64,000 bases of DNA from contig CAZCDS010000021.1 in NCBI GenBank assembly GCA_964497585.1, positions 1-64,000 on the forward strand, read 5' to 3'. Within the stretch, counting starts at the first letter, position 1; the number at the start of each line of letters is the position of its first letter. Made by a program: the position numbers and the translations under genes. Below are positions 59,182 through 64,000 of this stretch, one piece after another. Source of the DNA: CAZCDS01 sp964497585 (GTDB lineage Bacteria; Desulfobacterota; Desulfomonilia; Desulfomonilales; Desulfomonilaceae). The notes under the pieces were generated by a model. It saw nothing but the letters and a program-made list of their open reading frames with translations. It did not search any database and was not told the origin of the DNA.

Positions 59182-60264
59182 TCATCGTACGCCCTGGGAA
59201 ATGACGGCGTAACCGTACGCGGCAAAAAGCACGGCGGCAATGAGAAGGGCGATCTTGATCCAGCTCCAAGGTCGTTCACCCTGAACTTCGCCGGTGCGGG
59301 CATTGACCATGAATCTGTAGAGTTCGTTCAAGTATCGATAGGAATTGATCCAGACCGGGAGAAGGAGATGATTGAACTTGATGTCCCTGTACTCCGTCTG
59401 TAAGGAGTGTATCTGCTGGACGTCTCCCCCGATGTCAGCCCGGATGGCATTGAGGATGGCTGCCTGCATGCGGGCTTTCCCTACTTCGAAAGCGTCTCGG
59501 GGACCGGTCTGATAGCTCTCGGAGAGGAAGCCGCTGACATATCGTTTGTCATAAGCGACAAGGTTTTCCAGGTCCCAGGGTTCCAGGTTCTCCGCGTACT
59601 CCCTCGGGAGGGAGTTGCTTGCCGCCACGAGCACATCATCGAAAGACAGGTTCACCGTGCCTTCAGCCGGATACCACCGAATCTTCTGCACCATCCGCGT
59701 CTCAGGGACTCTTCTGCCGTTGCGGACGACCATAACGGTGACCGGTTCGAAGTAGTATTCTCCCCGCGCGCCCGAATACCCTGTGGAGGTGGCCGCGTCG
59801 TAGGTCCAGTGGGGCATGTAGATGCCTCTGACCCCCTCGTCGGTTCTGGCCATCTTCTTGAGCTTGCCCGGCGCGAACCAGAGGCCGTTGATCCAGCGCC
59901 TGAACAGCTCGTTCGTTTCCTTCTCCTTTGTGGTGAAGGGCAGCAGGTATCGAGGTTTGATCGTCTTCTTTGAGACCGCCTGGTCGGGGATTATAGCGGT
60001 GGCGCAAAAGGGGCAAATATCAGCGGTCACATTGGGCTGGAGTGTAATCTCTGCGCCACATCCGGAGCATTGTACGCTGAGTACCTCTTCGAGGTCGCTC
60101 TCACGCTCCGTTCGGGCGATGTAATCAGCATAATCCAGCTCCTTGACTTCGGTCTGCTTCTGCTCGATAGGAAATTCGGAATCACAGTACGGGCATTTCA
60201 GACTTGTGGTTCCCGGCTCATACCGCAGATATGCTCCGCACTGCGGACATTCCGTGTCGTTCAT
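59182..60264 (-). CDS. Membrane protein with two N-terminal zinc ribbons
   Basis: 360 residues. Two zinc ribbons: CPQCGAYLRY...CPYCDSEF (about residues 6-27) and CSGCGAEITL...CPFCATAII (about 65-86). A soluble domain of about 220 residues follows with IYMPHWTYDAATSTGYSGARGEYY and WYPAEGTVNLSFDDVLVAAS pieces, and a transmembrane helix near the C-terminus (IALLIAAVLFAAYGYAVI). The ATG at 60264 has GGAG upstream; longer starts overlap the next gene. It resembles proteins annotated as TFIIB-type zinc-ribbon or primosomal-protein-N'-like membrane proteins; function unknown. Confidence 0.78.
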   Translation of the reverse strand: MNDTECPQCGAYLRYEPGTTSLKCPYCDSEFPIEQKQTEVKELDYADYIARTERESDLEEVLSVQCSGCGAEITLQPNVTADICPFCATAIIPDQAVSKKTIKPRYLLPFTTKEKETNELFRRWINGLWFAPGKLKKMARTDEGVRGIYMPHWTYDAATSTGYSGARGEYYFEPVTVMVVRNGRRVPETRMVQKIRWYPAEGTVNLSFDDVLVAASNSLPREYAENLEPWDLENLVAYDKRYVSGFLSESYQTGPRDAFEVGKARMQAAILNAIRADIGGDVQQIHSLQTEYRDIKFNHLLLPVWINSYRYLNELYRFMVNARTGEVQGERPWSWIKIALLIAAVLFAAYGYAVISQGVR

Positions 60265-60322
60265 ATGCATCTCCGTACCACTGCAGCGGCCATGTCCGAC
60301 CGCTTTTTGACGGCACCGCAAT

Positions 60323-61003
60323 CTATGGTAGCTGAAAGGGCACTTTGATAGGCACGCGCAGTCCACCTTTCGTGATCAGGACTCCCTGTAACTCTCCCCC
60401 GGGGGTCATGTGTCCACGGAAGTGATGCCCGCTGCTGTGGGAGGCTACAATCTGATTCCCCTGTATTTTACCGGTGAAGTGATACGTGTCTTCCCCTCCC
60501 AGGGGCCGGTAGACACGGGCAACCCCTCTCAGCTTATGGCCGAGGCGCTCCACCGCTCCTTTCACCTTCACACCCATGAGATTCACGTCGAAGTTTCTTG
60601 CTTTCCATCGGAGCGCGGGAGGCCCCGGTGGAGGCGAAGGATACGGAGCGACTTCGTCGGTGGCAAACCTTTTCTTGGACGCAAGTGAACCGTCGTGCCG
60701 GAAGACCTTCACCACGACACCATGGGGTCCGACAATAATTTCCTTCCAGCGCGAGCCGTCAGGCCTGCAGAAAACGGTCCTTGTTCTCTGGAGGCCTCCG
60801 GGGCCCTGCTCCGACTTGAAATCGCAGATTGTTGGACGGGGGTGCGCTCGTACGTCATCTTCATCGCAGACATAGTAGGAATTGGCGCCTTTCCACACCC
60901 ATCTGCAGCGGGCCTCGGCCGGGGAAAGGAAATGCCCGGGCATGAGGAGACATGCGACCGCGATCGCGGTCAAGAGAAAAATTTTGGAAGTTATGCTTTG
61001 CAT
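60323..61003 (-). CDS. Secreted protein of unknown function
   Basis: 226 residues. A signal peptide (SITSKIFLLTAIAVACLLMPGHFLSPAEA, cleavage near residue 29-31) precedes a mature part with early cysteines (CRWVWKGANSYYVC, CDFKSEQG, VFCRPDG), a proline-rich linker (PYPSPPPGPPA) and a C-terminal beta-rich domain with VKGAVERLGHKLRGVARVYRP and HFTGKIQGNQIVASHSSGHHFRGHM. GGAG lies before the ATG at 61003. No family recognised. Likely periplasmic or released. Confidence 0.7.
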   Translation of the reverse strand: MQSITSKIFLLTAIAVACLLMPGHFLSPAEARCRWVWKGANSYYVCDEDDVRAHPRPTICDFKSEQGPGGLQRTRTVFCRPDGSRWKEIIVGPHGVVVKVFRHDGSLASKKRFATDEVAPYPSPPPGPPALRWKARNFDVNLMGVKVKGAVERLGHKLRGVARVYRPLGGEDTYHFTGKIQGNQIVASHSSGHHFRGHMTPGGELQGVLITKGGLRVPIKVPFQLP

Positions 61004-61080
61004 GAGTTTCTCCAGGGGGGACGGTGAAGAGGCGGTCGGTGCATCGATCCGGAGCGCCGGCTGAAAAGATTCTGCCCGTC

Positions 61081-61449
61081 CTATTTGCAATTCAGCGCTC
61101 CCGCAGGCACCCAGAATACCCTCTTGTCCTTTTCCGCTCTCACCCTTACCTTTGTCATTGAGGGGTCATCTCCCGGCTGCTCTTCGAGGGGTTCGACAAT
61201 TTGGCCGCCCTTCAACGGGAATGCCTCCTTCTTCTCAATAAGCGCCTTCACGAGGCTCTTGAGGCCCGCGCGCTTCGATCGATCGGTCGCGGCCGATCGG
61301 GCTGCCGCAAGGAAGGCGTCCAATGCGCTGTACGTGGCGAATCCGAGCGTCTGATCGATCGTCGTGCACACTTCAGCGCCGTGACTGAGGCCGACCGAGC
61401 CCACGGTGACAAGCAAGGCCATGGCTGTAAGAAACACTATTCTCTTCAT
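61081..61449 (-). CDS. Small secreted protein
   Basis: 122 residues. Signal peptide KRIVFLTAMALLVTVGSVGLSHG (cleavage after residue 24 or so), then a short domain: EVCTTIDQTLGFATYSALDAFL, AGLKSLVKALIEKKEAFPLKGGQIVEPLEEQ and RVFWVPAGALNC. Two Cys near the ends of the mature chain could form a disulfide. GGAGGG precedes the ATG at 61449. Function unknown; the basic pattern resembles small SH3-like secreted proteins but I cannot name it. Confidence 0.7.
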   Translation of the reverse strand: MKRIVFLTAMALLVTVGSVGLSHGAEVCTTIDQTLGFATYSALDAFLAAARSAATDRSKRAGLKSLVKALIEKKEAFPLKGGQIVEPLEEQPGDDPSMTKVRVRAEKDKRVFWVPAGALNCK

Positions 61450-61711
61450 GGTCCCTCCAGTATTTTCGTGTTTCCCACCGGACCGGCGACAAAGGCAAAG
61501 CCGTCTTCTCGAATTAAACCATTCTGCCGCTCGCCCAAGACGTGGAGCATAAGCGAATCTCGTGACTCTCGTCAACCTTCACGCTTTTCGCCGAACGAAC
61601 CAACTTGTAACATAAATGGAGGATAGCGCCGGGAGAACGCACGAGTGTGTCCTTGAGAAACACATCTCAAACATTACCAGCGGGCCGCGGAATGGGTCTC
61701 AACAACAGCCG

Positions 61712-62731
61712 CTATCGCCATGTGGGCTTTCCGATAAAGTTCCTCGGGACTTTTCTGGAAAGCCACTCCTGGAACAGGACGCCTCTGGCTCTGACGGAAG
61801 GAAAAAGCGGGAACTGCAGAGGGCTCTTTTTCTCAAGGATCAGATTCGGCTGAAAGGGGACCCTGATGCCGGCGAGGATAGCCTGGTAGTACCCTCTGGC
61901 ATTGTCGCGCCCGTATTCCAGTGTCACAAGCGCTCTATCGTCAGGAGTGGAGAGATCCAGACCTATGCTGCACCCCTCCTTCCGTTCGACTCCACTCCCC
62001 AATCCGTACGCATTTGCCTTGAGTCGAAGGTTAAACTTCTGGAGGAACGCCCGCTGAGTGTAACCGATTTCCGCGTCCCAGCTTGCGTTAGTGGGGTCCC
62101 ACGCTCGACCGGTGAGCCGCTCCGCATCAAAGGGGTTCGCGTAATTGTTCACCGTGAAATCCAAGACGCCGTTGGAAAAGGGGTGCACCGCTGCTTCCAC
62201 TCCCCAACCCCAGGAATAATCTGATGAGCTTCGAGTGCGGCTTATGTCCGCAAAGGTGTTGATCCCGAACAGGAGACGTTCAAACGCGATCCATCGGTAT
62301 CCGAGGCCGATGGCGTTGTCCCTTCTGCCCGTGAAGATCCGCTGGAATCTTCTCTCGCCGTGGAACTCCAGGAAGAGGCTGTGATAGGCATCCTGAGTGA
62401 TCACCGGTCTGAAATCGAAGTACACCCGTTTGTCATAGAGCAACCCGGATGATTCTCCGGGCCGGGATAGAAGCTCCAAGCCGAAGTCGAGGTTGTCCGA
62501 GAGAGACAGACGGTTTGCAAAGAGTTTGCGAAACAATGTCTCGTCAATCGATAGATAGGGCACCCCCCAGGGGCCATGCCATGCCGAGCCGGCCACCACG
62601 ATCTCTCCATTGTCGAGCCTGGAGCTCTGCTGTGCGTTGATCGAAGACGCCGTAAGGAGTACCAGCACCGCGATCAGCACGGGAGTCCGCGCTCTCGAAA
62701 GGTGGAGGCTTGTGATACTTCTAGGTCTCAT
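61712..62731 (-). CDS. Outer-membrane beta-barrel, inverse-autotransporter (intimin-like) beta domain
   Basis: 339 residues from the ATG at 62731 (AAGG upstream): signal peptide (PVLIAVLVLLTASSINA) then a beta-barrel of alternating hydrophobic residues. RRDNAIGLGYRWIAFERLLFGINTFADIS and YSWGWGVEAAVHPF are the kind of strands seen in the intimin/invasin beta domain. No LysM domain or extracellular Ig-like passenger is attached, so it would be a barrel alone. It may export a partner or be a porin-like variant. The family assignment rests on two short strand motifs. Confidence 0.6.
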   Translation of the reverse strand: MRPRSITSLHLSRARTPVLIAVLVLLTASSINAQQSSRLDNGEIVVAGSAWHGPWGVPYLSIDETLFRKLFANRLSLSDNLDFGLELLSRPGESSGLLYDKRVYFDFRPVITQDAYHSLFLEFHGERRFQRIFTGRRDNAIGLGYRWIAFERLLFGINTFADISRTRSSSDYSWGWGVEAAVHPFSNGVLDFTVNNYANPFDAERLTGRAWDPTNASWDAEIGYTQRAFLQKFNLRLKANAYGLGSGVERKEGCSIGLDLSTPDDRALVTLEYGRDNARGYYQAILAGIRVPFQPNLILEKKSPLQFPLFPSVRARGVLFQEWLSRKVPRNFIGKPTWR

Positions 62732-63248
62732 TCCCGTCGCCCTTACCCTGTCGGAACGGGAAGCAGGTTGTTTGCGGTCGCATAGTGTAGCTTTGCCCAA
62801 CTTCTGCCGGATCGCCGAATATTCCCGTTCACCGGCTCCAGCCTCACGCCGCCACGTGGACATCCATAAATAGCTAATGGTACCATTAGGTTACGCTTAC
62901 CATGCCGACATGTCAATGGAAAAAGAGTACTTCCCGCCGTTTCTCTTCTTTGACACCCGTGGCTGGCATCTGTTCTCGCGGAATCCGTAAGTTACCGCCT
63001 GCATCGCCAGTTGCAATGATTATCACATGGAATTACAGAATTGCCCGCGCCCGGGGATCGATAACGCGTCGAAACGGGCCGCTCGTCATGGCACCTGAAG
63101 AAAAGGCAAAATCCCGTGAGCATATTGGACGCGGTTCGTGACAGACCGTTGAGGCTGGTTGTGGAGACGTCTTTGCTGCTCAAGAGCGATGGGCGATCGG
63201 GATCGGAGAACAGAAAGGCCAGGAATTCACGAGTCCCGGTCAAGAAAC

Positions 63249-64000
63249 CTAGCACCCCACGTTGTGAGATTCTTCGCCGGCGAAATCCTCGTCGACTGTG
63301 GCTCTCGATCCGTATCGGCGCGCCCACACCTTGGTCAGTTCCGCGCCGAGAAAGTAGACCTGCGCGGAATAGTACACCCACAACAGAAGGATGACCAGCG
63401 ACCCCGCGGCACCGTAGACGGAAAGCAGAACACTGAGACGGAGATACAATCCGAAGAGATACGTCCCCCCGAAGAACAATATCGAAGCGACAATCGATCC
63501 CACCCAAACGTCTTTCCATGCGACGCGAGTCTCGGGGATCAGCTTGTATGTGAGCGCAAGCAGACCCGGTACCATGCCGAACGTCGTGAGCAGGTTCAGC
63601 ACCTTGAGAACGCCTTCAGGGATGGGATAAAGGTCGGCAAAGAACGCATTGATTGCGGCAAGAACCGTGCCTGCGACGACCGACGCAAGAAGGAGTATTC
63701 CGATTCCCACGACGAAGATAAAGGCAATGGCGCGTTCACGGATCAGGGTCAGGAAGCCCGATCGCTCCTTGGAATGTGCGTCCCACATGGTGTTGAGTGA
63801 ACTCTGAAGCTCGGCAAAGACTGCGGTGGCCGCCACCAAACCGGCGCCAATGCCAACGATGGGGAGTGTCCGCGCAGTCACCTCGTCCCAGAAGCTGCCC
63901 AGGATCATGAAGATGTACGCCGCGGCATCCGGGCTCACGAAGTCCTGGATCTTCTCAATCAGCGCCGATCGCGCGGTGGCTCGCCCCACGAAGGCTCCCG
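63249..64000 (-). CDS. YihY/BrkB-family membrane protein, N-terminus cut by window edge
   Basis: Partial: the 5' part lies beyond base 64000. At least 246 residues are seen, with several hydrophobic helices (AIAFIFVVGIGILLLASVVAGTVL; GMVPGLLALTYKLIP; VASILFFGGTYLFGLYL; GSLVILLLWVYYSAQVYFLGAEL). The segment GRATARSALIEKIQDFVSPDAAAYI followed by ELQSSLNTMWDA, and YSAQVYFLGAELTKVWARRYGS at the C-terminus, are characteristic of the YihY/virulence-factor BrkB family. Function unknown. Confidence 0.85.
   Translation of the reverse strand, partial: GAFVGRATARSALIEKIQDFVSPDAAAYIFMILGSFWDEVTARTLPIVGIGAGLVAATAVFAELQSSLNTMWDAHSKERSGFLTLIRERAIAFIFVVGIGILLLASVVAGTVLAAINAFFADLYPIPEGVLKVLNLLTTFGMVPGLLALTYKLIPETRVAWKDVWVGSIVASILFFGGTYLFGLYLRLSVLLSVYGAAGSLVILLLWVYYSAQVYFLGAELTKVWARRYGSRATVDEDFAGEESHNVGC

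Overview
The window looks like a chromosomal segment from a strictly anaerobic, moderately high-GC deltaproteobacterium (Desulfobacterota; a Desulfomonile/Syntrophobacter-like relative is my guess). Pointers are a ferredoxin-dependent 2-oxoacid oxidoreductase, a Wood-Ljungdahl type MetF/MetV pair with NADH-dehydrogenase-like flavoproteins, iron-storage/rubrerythrin genes, an F0 operon headed by atpZ-atpI, and many small zinc-ribbon proteins. No rRNA, tRNA, CRISPR array or complete insertion sequence was recognised.

Layout. 0.1-5.2 kb: a zinc-ribbon signal peptidase, a lactonase-like amidohydrolase, a methyltransferase, a repeat-rich gap and a lone Ser/Thr kinase. 5.3-12.3 kb: a very tight minus-strand operon (GltD-like flavoprotein/ferredoxin, second flavoprotein, KorA, KorB, FumC) behind a good sigma-70 promoter. 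12.4-16.5 kb: adaptor and ATPase of a MacAB-like exporter, separated by an AAA-ATPase/TOPRIM (DUF4276) pair that resembles a phage-defence cassette; a MacB-type permease lies at 30.9 kb. 16.7-18.4 kb: a response regulator and a glycosyltransferase. 18.8-25 kb: housekeeping (scpB; rpsF-rpsR-rplI-dnaB; atpZ-atpI-atpB-atpE). 25.4-32.1 kb: an orphan RND permease, ferritin, rubrerythrin-like protein, methyltransferase and the ABC permease. 32.8-34.7 kb: three adjacent unknown envelope proteins that appear to share one beta-sandwich domain. 35.2-40.2 kb: a NodU-type carbamoyltransferase, SxtJ-like and DUF5989 membrane proteins, and an SGNH-hydrolase with a discoidin-like tail. 40.3-45.6 kb: rpmI-rplT-pheS-pheT-merR and a zinc-ribbon gene.

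45.8-57.3 kb is the most interesting part. On one strand it holds a MerR-HTH/receiver regulator, a second MetF paralogue, a NuoG-like protein that has lost the molybdenum-ligand Cys/Sec position, NuoE, a 1048-residue NuoF-GltD fusion, MetV, MetF and a PAS histidine kinase. I read this as a candidate NAD(P)H-linked, possibly electron-bifurcating methylene-tetrahydrofolate reductase complex with its own regulator. The remainder (57.6-64 kb) holds a chemoreceptor, secreted proteins, an intimin-like outer-membrane barrel and a truncated YihY/BrkB protein at the right edge.

The genes suggest central metabolism built on low-potential ferredoxin coupled to NAD(P)H: Kor/FumC for the TCA side and MetFV/NuoEFG-like for the C1 side. 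Function is inferred from motifs read by eye; no database search was run.
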